Assembly (NCBI GenBank): GCA_003510215.1
Contig: DOKQ01000174.1
Coordinates: 1 to 5,334, forward strand
Source of the DNA: Erysipelotrichaceae bacterium
GTDB lineage: Bacteria > Bacillota_I > Bacilli_A > Erysipelotrichales > Erysipelotrichaceae
DNA: 5,334 nt
Reading direction: 5' to 3'
Positions 1-5,113 of this stretch are shown here, piece after piece. Made by a program: the position numbers and the translations under genes. The notes beneath the pieces are model-generated. The model worked only from the letters and a program-made list of their open reading frames with translations. It was not told the DNA's origin and did no database searches. How positions within the stretch are numbered: the stretch's first letter is position 1; every line of letters starts with the position of its first letter.

Positions 1-114
1 CAGTCATTACCACAACTATCGTTGGGGAACTTGCATCATTTTATTCAAAGTGAAGAAGATATACAGCTCTTGAATCCAACCGTCGTAATAATCAGCGAGA
101 AAAGCCACATATGA
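1..114 (+). CDS. C-terminal end of an unidentified protein (partial, 5' end outside window)
   Basis: A reading frame open from the first base runs for 37 codons to a TGA at 112-114. It ends in the residues LNPTVVIISEKSHI. The stop overlaps the start codon of the next gene in an ATGA arrangement, which is typical of translationally coupled genes in one operon and is the main reason to think this frame is real. The visible tail is too short and too unspecific to assign a family: it shows a short helix-like stretch (HHFIQSEEDIQLL) followed by a hydrophobic strand (TVVIIS). I do not recognise it. It is probably co-transcribed with the WYL regulator that follows. Confidence 0.55.
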   Translation, partial: QSLPQLSLGNLHHFIQSEEDIQLLNPTVVIISEKSHI

Positions 115-1043
115 ATCGCACAGCAAATGCCATTCGGATGCTACGATATCTGAAACATGTAAATGTTGCCAAGAAAAGGGAACTGGCCGAATATCTGGAA
201 GTTAAGCCACGTTATGTACTCGAACTGAAATATGAGTTGGAAACCGCAGGATATACGATTGAAACCATGAATGGAAAACATGGAGGTTATCGATTACTTG
301 ATCAAGATAGCCTTCCTATCCATAAGCTGTCGACAAAAATGAAAGAAGCGCTGGTACATGCCGCGCCTTTTCTGCTTTCCTTGCAAGAACCAGTGATATC
401 ACCACAATTTAAAGAAGCCTACCGTATCATCGCAGGTACATTACCCAAAACACCAACAGTTATCACCTCAATGACGCAGAAATGGCAGTTAAGCAAAGAT
501 CCACAACAAATCGAATCTTTTATAGAAAAACTATCTTATGCCATTTTGGAGAAGTTTTATGTTCAAATTGAGTATAAGCCTCAATCCAAAGAAAGCAAAC
601 GATACATCATTGAACCAAGAGAACTGACATTATATGATGGACAGTGGTATGTATTAACGCAGGATGCCATTCGAAAGGTATCCGTATTTAAAATCTCACG
701 AATTGAACAATGTACCGTCATTGAGCAGCGGTTCAAACATGATACGCAGTTTCAAACGTCAAAAACACTGACTCCCTATGGGTTCTCGGTGGATCAGCCG
801 ATACGATGCAAACTCCGTCTTTCACGACGTGAATATATGAGTGAGTATATCGTAGGCGAAAATCAGATGATTGAATGGCTTGATGAATCTACGTTTATTC
901 TTGAAGCAACCGTCTATGCAAAACGTAGTCTTATAGAACTGATACTACAGTTAGGTGATGGTTGCGAAGTCCTACAACCATTATCCATCAGACAAGAAAT
1001 CATTGATATATATAGAAAAGCGCTGAATCTTTATTCTTTATAA
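111..1043 (+). CDS. WYL-domain transcriptional regulator with N-terminal winged helix-turn-helix
   Basis: This 310-residue protein has the usual length and layout of WYL (YafY-type) regulators. Residues 4-62 form a winged helix: a first helix NAIRMLRYLKHV, a recognition region ELAEYLEVKPRYVLELKYELE, and a wing ending in GKHGGYRL. Residues about 135-205 form the WYL domain. It contains the IEPRELTLYDGQWYVLTQD stretch, where W179-Y180-V181 takes the place of the WYL triad, followed by VFKISRI, matching the family's F-R-x-x-R-I pattern. Residues about 230-305 resemble the WCX C-terminal extension (VYAKRSLIELILQLGDGCEVLQP). Such proteins are cytoplasmic DNA-binding regulators, often sensing a small ligand or nucleic acid through the WYL domain; the ligand and target here cannot be read from sequence. 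The start at 111 keeps the whole first helix and overlaps the upstream stop by ATGA; the ribosome binding site is weak, consistent with coupling. No terminator is visible before the phosphate operon. Confidence 0.88.
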   Translation: MNRTANAIRMLRYLKHVNVAKKRELAEYLEVKPRYVLELKYELETAGYTIETMNGKHGGYRLLDQDSLPIHKLSTKMKEALVHAAPFLLSLQEPVISPQFKEAYRIIAGTLPKTPTVITSMTQKWQLSKDPQQIESFIEKLSYAILEKFYVQIEYKPQSKESKRYIIEPRELTLYDGQWYVLTQDAIRKVSVFKISRIEQCTVIEQRFKHDTQFQTSKTLTPYGFSVDQPIRCKLRLSRREYMSEYIVGENQMIEWLDESTFILEATVYAKRSLIELILQLGDGCEVLQPLSIRQEIIDIYRKALNLYSL

Positions 1044-1049
1044 TACTTG

Positions 1050-1088
1050 TTAACACAAAATTAACACTTCATTCATTTTTAATTAACA
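1050..1088 (+). promoter_or_regulatory. Pho box: four 11-bp-spaced TTAACA-type repeats upstream of pstS
   Basis: Hexamers begin at 1050 (TTAACA), 1061 (TTAACA), 1072 (TTCATT) and 1083 (TTAACA), each exactly 11 bp after the last, so all lie on one face of the helix. Three are perfect and extend to TTAACAC. This matches the TT(A/C/T)A(C/T)A direct-repeat pattern, with about 5-bp spacers, bound by PhoP in Bacillus and by related PhoB-type regulators. The last repeat overlaps where a -35 box would be for the -10 element at 1103, as expected for an activator-dependent promoter. The position in front of pstS makes phosphate-starvation control the natural reading. Binding itself is inferred. Confidence 0.82.
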
Positions 1089-1108
1089 CCTCTTTGTTAA
1101 AGTATAGT
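1083..1108 (+). promoter_or_regulatory. Predicted pstS promoter core (activator-dependent)
   Basis: TATAGT at 1103-1108 is a good -10 candidate, 15 bp upstream of the pstS ribosome binding site. No good -35 lies 16-18 bp upstream: that position reads TAATTA/AATTAA. The closest -35-like sequence is the last Pho repeat TTAACA at 1083-1088, at a short 14-bp spacing. Lack of a proper -35 fits a promoter that depends on a PhoP/PhoB-type activator. Transcription would start near 1115, leaving a leader of about 20 nt that carries AGGAGG at 1121-1126. Confidence 0.55.
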
Positions 1109-1133
1109 TGCATTTGATGCAGGAGGAATAGAA

Positions 1134-2066
1134 ATGAAGAAACAATTATTAATTGCAAGTGCAGCACTGGCCTTTGTACTGGCAGCTTGTGGAACACCAG
1201 ACAATGGATCAGGATTTGAACAGGAAAAAATTAATGTATATACTCGTGATACATCATCGGGAACCCGTGACGGATTTATGAAGGGGATTGGCTTTGGGGA
1301 AGCATCTTCAGATGATAGCGTGCTTGTCAGCGGATTTATTACAAATAACAATGCAGCAATCATGACTGCAATGACAACGGATATTGCCGGTATAGGTTAT
1401 GTATCCTTGTCAAGCGTAAACAACACCATCAAACCTCTGAAGTTTGAAGGTGTAGATGCAACTGAAGCAAATGTATTGAACAACACATATGGCTTAAAGC
1501 GTCCATTCGTCTGGATGAGACGTGTCGACGGCGACTTTGCCAGCGATGTTGAGCGTGACTTAACTTTAGCCTTCATTGGATTTATGGAATCAAATGATGG
1601 GGCAGACGTCATTAATGATGCAGGTGCGACAGCAGTTAACGGAACAGGCAACTGGGCAGACCTTGTTAGCAATTACCCTGTCTGTGCGCTCGATAACAGC
1701 TCTGTAACACTCAATTTTGGCGGTTCCGACTCCATTACCAAAATCGCGGAAGCGTTGAGTGCAGCCTTCTCTCCACGTTGTGGTAACGTAGTTACAGTGA
1801 ACAATCACACAGGAAGTTCAGACGGATATAAGAGAAGTCAAGGTGATGAAAAAGATGGAATTAATGCGATGCATATCGGCTATTCCTCTCGTCCATTTAC
1901 CGATGCTGAAAAAGTAGGACCTGAAAATACTCGTGGTCAGTTGGCTTGGGATGCAATTGTGGCTATCGTTCATAAGAGCAACCCGGTTGATAATGTGACT
2001 GGTGATCAGTTAACACGCATTTATAAAGGTGAACTGGCAACTTGGGGAGATGTCATTAACGACTAA
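1134..2066 (+). CDS. pstS: Phosphate ABC transporter substrate-binding lipoprotein PstS, apparent circularly permuted domain order
   Basis: This protein captures phosphate outside the membrane for the PstCAB importer. It has 310 residues. A lipoprotein signal peptide (MKK, hydrophobic 5-18, lipobox L-A-A-C with C19) predicts lipid anchoring. Residues 31-165 match the half of PstS that is normally C-terminal: phosphate-binding motif TRDTSSGTRD (R38, S41, S42, G43, T44), then IGYVSL (87-92), RPF, and a FIGFMESNDGADVINDAGA stretch like the usual end of PstS. Residues 189-310 match the half that is normally N-terminal: strand plus GGSDSITKIAEAL (196-208), HTGSSDG (225-231), HIGYSSRPF (247-255), LAWDAIVAIVHKSNPV (270-285) and LTRIYKGELATWGDV (293-307). 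The halves are therefore swapped, with all ligand motifs kept. Two cysteines other than the lipid-modified C19 are present, C184 and C216. The start is fixed by AGGAGG at 1121-1126, 7 nt before ATG. It is preceded by a Pho box and followed by a hairpin terminator. Confidence 0.9.
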   Translation: MKKQLLIASAALAFVLAACGTPDNGSGFEQEKINVYTRDTSSGTRDGFMKGIGFGEASSDDSVLVSGFITNNNAAIMTAMTTDIAGIGYVSLSSVNNTIKPLKFEGVDATEANVLNNTYGLKRPFVWMRRVDGDFASDVERDLTLAFIGFMESNDGADVINDAGATAVNGTGNWADLVSNYPVCALDNSSVTLNFGGSDSITKIAEALSAAFSPRCGNVVTVNNHTGSSDGYKRSQGDEKDGINAMHIGYSSRPFTDAEKVGPENTRGQLAWDAIVAIVHKSNPVDNVTGDQLTRIYKGELATWGDVIND

Positions 2067-2076
2067 TCCAACCAAC

Positions 2077-2103
2077 AAGGCCCTTGTGCAAGGGCCTTTT
2101 CTT
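2077..2103 (+). terminator. Intrinsic terminator/attenuator between pstS and pstC
   Basis: AAGGCCCTTG at 2077-2086 is perfectly complementary to CAAGGGCCTT at 2089-2098. This forms a GC-rich stem of 9 bp with a GTGC loop, or 10 bp counted to the 2-nt apex, followed by a short T-rich tail (TTTTCTT, 2097-2103). It begins 10 nt after the pstS stop and ends 22 nt before pstC. The moderate U-run suggests partial readthrough: pstS would be made in excess, with a fraction of transcripts continuing into pstCAB. The hairpin would also protect the 3' end of the pstS mRNA. Confidence 0.85.
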
Positions 2104-2125
2104 GCTAGAATGAAGGGAGTTTCTT

Positions 2126-3052
2126 ATGGGTAGCAAAAGTCTAAGTCGCGTGGATCGTATCACCTATTTCTTATTGACGATTGTCGGTCTGATTTCAGCC
2201 AGTTTTATTGTGTTTATCAGTATATTTATTGCGCTTAAAGGGGTATTACCATTTTTGACCGATAATCTTGGATTAGGTTCCGTATCTTTATTTAAGTTTT
2301 TAACCCAAACGGTTTGGCTAAATGGACCAACCTTTGTATCCACAGCCTATGGCGCCGGATTTTTAATTGTCAACACGCTATACATAGCGTTTCTATCGCT
2401 GTTAATTTCATTTCCAATTGGGGTTTTAACAGCACTGTTTATTGCAAAAATTGCCCCGAAAAAAATTGCGGGCATCTTACGAACCATTATTGAACTGCTC
2501 TCAGCCATTCCATCCATCGTGTATGGACTTGTTGGGGTTGGATTCTTTTTGCCCATCATTTATTCACTGGCTCGATCCTTTGGATATTCGAGTAGTGGCG
2601 GCAGTGGAACACTTGCGACCGTCTTTGTTTTGGCGCTTATGAGTATTCCGACCATTACATCGATTTCAGAAGTATCCATACGCTCTGTAGACCAGAGCAT
2701 TGAACATGCTTCCCTGGCCTTAGGAGCCACATTTACCCAGACACGATTCAAAATCACCCTTTTGGCCGCAAAATCAGGGATCTTCTCCGGAGCTATTCTT
2801 GCGATTGGCCGCTCCTTAGGGGAGGCGACAGCCGTATCTCTTGTGGCGGGGAATGCACGCAGTGGACCAACCTTTGGACTGTTTGATATCACAAGCACCA
2901 TTACCTCAACGATGTTAACTGGTTTAAAAGAAACGCAGGGCATCGACTATGATATTCGCTTTTCTCTGGGAATTGTGCTCATGGTTGTCATTTTGCTAAC
3001 CAATATGATTTTAAACTATATTAAGAAGAAAGTGGGGAATGTTCATGCGTAA
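2126..3052 (+). CDS. pstC: Phosphate ABC transporter permease PstC
   Basis: This is one of the two membrane subunits that form the phosphate channel with PstA; PstB docks on its cytoplasmic side. It has 308 residues, the usual PstC length. Hydrophobic segments lie at about 14-38, 78-108, 118-148, 163-180, 217-240 and 279-298, giving the expected six spans. The signature IIELLSAIPSIVYGLVGV (121-138) and the cytoplasmic coupling (EAA) loop EHASLALGATFTQTRFK (193-209) followed by AIGRSLGEATAV (226-237) are characteristic. The EAA loop has H194 where alanine is common, and LLAAKSGI where LPxAxxGI is common; both are tolerated variants. AAGGGAG at 2113-2119 sits 6 nt before ATG 2126. The gene follows the pstS attenuator and its 3' end overlaps pstA by 8 nt, implying coupled translation of the two permeases. 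Confidence 0.94.
   Translation: MGSKSLSRVDRITYFLLTIVGLISASFIVFISIFIALKGVLPFLTDNLGLGSVSLFKFLTQTVWLNGPTFVSTAYGAGFLIVNTLYIAFLSLLISFPIGVLTALFIAKIAPKKIAGILRTIIELLSAIPSIVYGLVGVGFFLPIIYSLARSFGYSSSGGSGTLATVFVLALMSIPTITSISEVSIRSVDQSIEHASLALGATFTQTRFKITLLAAKSGIFSGAILAIGRSLGEATAVSLVAGNARSGPTFGLFDITSTITSTMLTGLKETQGIDYDIRFSLGIVLMVVILLTNMILNYIKKKVGNVHA
3034..3047 (+). promoter_or_regulatory. Ribosome binding site deciding the pstA start
   Basis: GGGGA at 3034-3038 is the only purine-rich site here. ATG at 3039 would be just 1 nt downstream of GGGG, too close for initiation, while ATG at 3045 is 7 nt away. The second ATG is therefore preferred, which shortens the longest possible frame by two residues. Confidence 0.6.
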
Positions 3053-4241
3053 TAAAACACGATTATCAGACATTCTATTGAATGGGTTTGTCTATCTGGC
3101 TACCTCACTTTCAGTGCTTGCTCTTGGGCTCATCTTTTTCTATGTATTTACGGAAGGAAAAGATTTGTTATCGTTGGACCTAATTCGTGGAAACTATCAT
3201 TCCAGAAACTATGTAGCTACCTTACCACAGTCATCTAATGATTCATTCAATCTTCAGCCAACGGAACAAACATTTGCGATCGAGCGATTCGGACTCATTC
3301 TTGAACAGAGCGAAAACCTTGCAGGAGACAGTGTCATTCGCGTAGTTTATGTGGCGGAAGATTCACCATTCAGCCAGCTTGTTCTACAGGAGACCGGCAA
3401 TGAGGTAGTTTCCCTGAAAGAAGGAATGATTATGATGCGGATTGCCTATGAAAATCATCCAACCTCCTTAACCAGTCGGGGAGCTGCTGCCATGGCAGCA
3501 GACCTCAACGATCCGGATCGGGTAGTTCGTGAAGTCATGTTTGCTCAAGTCGGGGGTGGGATTCGTGGATCCATTATCACCACCGTTTACTTAATCGGAT
3601 TAACACTGATGATGGCACTGCCACTCGGCGTTTTATCTGCCATTTTCTTCAATGAGTTTGCACCGAGAAATATGATAACAAAAACCATGAGAACATTTAC
3701 CGAAACTCTGACAGGTGTTCCATCCATCATATTTGGACTTTTGGGAATTACGGTGTTTGTGCCTTTAACCATAAGAATCACACCGGCGAGTGGAAGTAAT
3801 CTGATTGCGGGTGCGATGACACTTGCGGTCATTCTATTACCTACCATTATTCGGACGACTGAGGAGGCATTAAAGGTAGTTCCTGCAGATCACCGATTTG
3901 CTTCCTTAGCCTTAGGTGCTAACAAGACACAAACCGTATTTAAAGTCGTATTACCTCAAGCCATCCCAGGGATTTTGACAGCCACATTTCTTGGGATTGG
4001 ACGGATTATCGGAGAATCAGCGGCTCTTATCTTCGTTTTAGGAGCAGCGATTAAAGATTCAGTCAATATCTACCAGCCATCGACTTCATTAGCCGTTCAT
4101 ATCTGGGCTATGATGACGGATGAACCTGCAAATGTGGCGTTATCGAGTACGATTGCCATCATCATTCTGATGATTGTTCTCGTAATGAACTTAAGTATCA
4201 AAGGTGTTGTATCACTGATGATTAAGAAAGGAAGAGCTTAA
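3045..4241 (+). CDS. pstA: Phosphate ABC transporter permease PstA with an extra extracytoplasmic domain
   Basis: This is the second channel subunit of the phosphate importer. From the chosen start it has 398 residues, about 100 more than the usual 280-300 for PstA. After a first membrane segment (about 12-36) comes a long hydrophilic stretch (37-170) that should lie outside the cell; the permease core follows. Core features are membrane segments at about 176-204, TETLTGVPSIIFGLLGI (219-235), spans at about 236-241 and 252-269, the coupling (EAA) loop FASLALGANKTQTVFKVVLPQAIPGI (285-310), GIGRIIGESAALIFVLGAA (317-335) and a last span at about 366-384. The extra region reads like a PDZ-type fold (separate entry). 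ATG 3045 is chosen over ATG 3039 because of ribosome-binding-site spacing; the longer form would have 400 residues. It overlaps pstC by 8 nt and pstB by 1 nt. Confidence 0.92.
   Translation: MRNKTRLSDILLNGFVYLATSLSVLALGLIFFYVFTEGKDLLSLDLIRGNYHSRNYVATLPQSSNDSFNLQPTEQTFAIERFGLILEQSENLAGDSVIRVVYVAEDSPFSQLVLQETGNEVVSLKEGMIMMRIAYENHPTSLTSRGAAAMAADLNDPDRVVREVMFAQVGGGIRGSIITTVYLIGLTLMMALPLGVLSAIFFNEFAPRNMITKTMRTFTETLTGVPSIIFGLLGITVFVPLTIRITPASGSNLIAGAMTLAVILLPTIIRTTEEALKVVPADHRFASLALGANKTQTVFKVVLPQAIPGILTATFLGIGRIIGESAALIFVLGAAIKDSVNIYQPSTSLAVHIWAMMTDEPANVALSSTIAIIILMIVLVMNLSIKGVVSLMIKKGRA
3285..3566 (+). other. PDZ-like domain inserted in PstA between membrane segments 1 and 2
   Basis: PstA residues 81-174 follow the strand and helix pattern of bacterial PDZ domains. 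FGLILEQ stands where G-hG-hxh usually opens the fold. VIRVVYVAEDSPFSQLV matches the hxVxxVxxxSPAxxAG segment. VSLKEGMIMMRI matches LxxGDxIhxhNG, but with M at the usual D. A helix-like GAAAMAADL stands for the peptide-groove helix, and VREVMFAQVGGG for the last strand. Assignment is by pattern only. Its place after the first membrane span puts it on the outer face, near where PstS docks. It could bind a protein C-terminus or act as a docking surface; a plain extended loop is the alternative. Confidence 0.55.
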
Positions 4242-4996
4242 TGGAACCCATTATCAAAGTTGAAAATCTTGATTTATATTATGATAAATTTCAGGCATTA
4301 AAAAAGATCAGTCTGGAAATCCCTCAAAACAAAGTAACCGCACTGATCGGACCTTCGGGTTGCGGGAAGAGTACATTTCTTCGATGCCTGAATCGCATGA
4401 ACGATCTGATTGAGGGCATGCGAATGGATGGGACCATTTTGTTTCATGGTGAACACAGTGAGTCATCTGCCTATGATGTGATTGGACTGCGCAAAAAAGT
4501 GGGCATGGTATTTCAAAGACCGAATCCTTTCCCAATGTCCATTTTCGATAATGTAGCGTTTGGACCGCGCCAGCAGGGAGAGAAGAACAAGCAGGTACTC
4601 AAGGAAATTATGGAGAAGTCACTGAAACAGGCGGCTCTTTGGGATGAGGTTTCCGACCGACTCAGCGAATCAGCTACGAAGCTCAGTGGTGGGCAGCAGC
4701 AACGCCTGTGCATTGCTCGTGCAATCGCCATGGAACCGGAAGTCATTTTAATGGATGAACCTACCAGTGCTCTTGATCCATTAGCTACTCAACGGATTGA
4801 GGATTTGATTGAGGAACTCAAGAAAAACTACACAATTATCATCGTGACCCACTCCATGCAACAGGCAGCGAGAATTTCAGATAAGACAGCGTTCTTTCTT
4901 ATGGGTGAAGTAATCGAATATGGAAATACAGCCGATATTTTTGCCAATCCGAATGACAAACGAACCGAGGATTACATTACCGGACGATTTGGTTAA
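4241..4996 (+). CDS. pstB: Phosphate ABC transporter ATP-binding protein PstB
   Basis: This is the cytoplasmic ATPase that powers phosphate import as a dimer bound to PstC and PstA. It has 251 residues, the standard PstB length, and every ABC motif is intact: aromatic A-loop Y13/Y14, Walker A GPSGCGKST (37-45), Q-loop Q92 in FQRPNPFPMSIFDNVAFGPR, signature LSGGQQQR (148-155), Walker B VILMDE (168-173, catalytic E173), D-loop SALD (176-179) and H-loop H204 in VTHSMQQA. The PNPFPMSIxDNVAFGPR stretch and the RCLNRMNDL stretch (48-56) distinguish PstB from other ABC ATPases, as does the C-terminal end FANPNDKRTEDYITGRFG. The ATG overlaps the pstA stop by one base (TAATG), with AAGGAAG 6 nt upstream. 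The gene is followed by a terminator rather than phoU. Confidence 0.97.
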   Translation: MEPIIKVENLDLYYDKFQALKKISLEIPQNKVTALIGPSGCGKSTFLRCLNRMNDLIEGMRMDGTILFHGEHSESSAYDVIGLRKKVGMVFQRPNPFPMSIFDNVAFGPRQQGEKNKQVLKEIMEKSLKQAALWDEVSDRLSESATKLSGGQQQRLCIARAIAMEPEVILMDEPTSALDPLATQRIEDLIEELKKNYTIIIVTHSMQQAARISDKTAFFLMGEVIEYGNTADIFANPNDKRTEDYITGRFG

Positions 4997-5042
4997 TCGT
5001 CTATATGAGGTAGAAACTCATTTCATATCATGATTAGACAAG

Positions 5043-5072
5043 AAAGACTTGACATCACGTTGAGTCTTTTTT
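5043..5072 (+). terminator. Intrinsic terminator at the end of the pst operon
   Basis: AAAGACT at 5043-5049 pairs with AGTCTTT at 5063-5069. With two G-T wobbles (5050/5062, 5051/5061) and two further pairs, the stem reaches 5053/5059 around a 5-nt loop. A run of six T follows (5067-5072). It lies 46 nt after the pstB stop and closes the operon. The left arm contains the -35 box of the next gene's promoter. Confidence 0.85.
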
Positions 5073-5077
5073 ATGAT
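5049..5077 (+). promoter_or_regulatory. Consensus sigma-A promoter for the DUF134 gene
   Basis: TTGACA at 5049-5054 is a perfect -35 box. TATGAT at 5072-5077 is a -10 box with one mismatch, and the spacer is exactly 17 bp. Transcription should start near 5084, about 30 nt before the TTG start of the downstream gene. The promoter is embedded in the pst terminator: -35 in the left stem arm, -10 directly at the end of the T-run. Confidence 0.8.
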
Positions 5078-5083
5078 ACTATA

Positions 5084-5097
5084 TGTGCATATGCACA
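5084..5097. promoter_or_regulatory. 14-bp perfect palindrome at the predicted transcription start (candidate operator)
   Basis: TGTGCATATGCACA is a perfect inverted repeat with no spacer. It begins 6 bp downstream of the -10 box, so it covers the expected +1 region, a position where a bound dimeric repressor would block initiation. The downstream gene encodes a helix-turn-helix protein, so autoregulation is one possibility. In RNA the same repeat could form only a tight hairpin. The regulator is not identified. Confidence 0.5.
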
Positions 5098-5113
5098 GAA
5101 GGGTGGGGATAGA

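Noticed and set aside
1097..1808. Open reading frames on the minus strand opposite pstS (72-91 codons)
   Set aside because: They lie antisense to a well-supported gene, show no recognisable domain or ribosome binding site, and fit as shadow frames.
1134..2066. PstS as a gene fusion, frameshifted pair or degraded duplicate of two binding proteins
   Set aside because: The frame is uninterrupted, each PstS motif occurs only once, the total length is normal for one PstS, and signal peptide and stop codon are well placed. Permutation explains it better than fusion or decay.
2084..2111. Possible extended -10 (TGCTAGAAT, 2103-2111) as a separate promoter for pstC
   Set aside because: The matching -35 (TTGTGC) lies inside the terminator hairpin and has only 3 of 6 consensus bases. 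The start site would fall on the pstC ribosome binding site, leaving no usable leader.
3039..3044. Upstream ATG at 3039 as the pstA start
   Set aside because: It sits 1 nt from the GGGG ribosome binding core, too close for efficient initiation; ATG 3045 has a 7-nt spacing. The difference is only two residues and cannot be settled without protein data.
2347..4746. Open reading frames on the minus strand opposite pstC, pstA and pstB, and a +1-shifted frame inside pstC (2442-2642)
   Set aside because: All overlap intact transporter genes with clear family motifs. Their translations look like shadows of membrane or ATPase coding sequence and have no initiation signals.
4997..5039. Possible stem-loop right after pstB: GTCTA (4999-5003) with TAGAC (5035-5039), and ATATGA (5003-5008) with TCATAT (5023-5028)
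   Set aside because: The arms are short and AT-rich, the alternatives compete with each other, and no U-run follows. The strong terminator at 5043-5072 explains transcription termination better.
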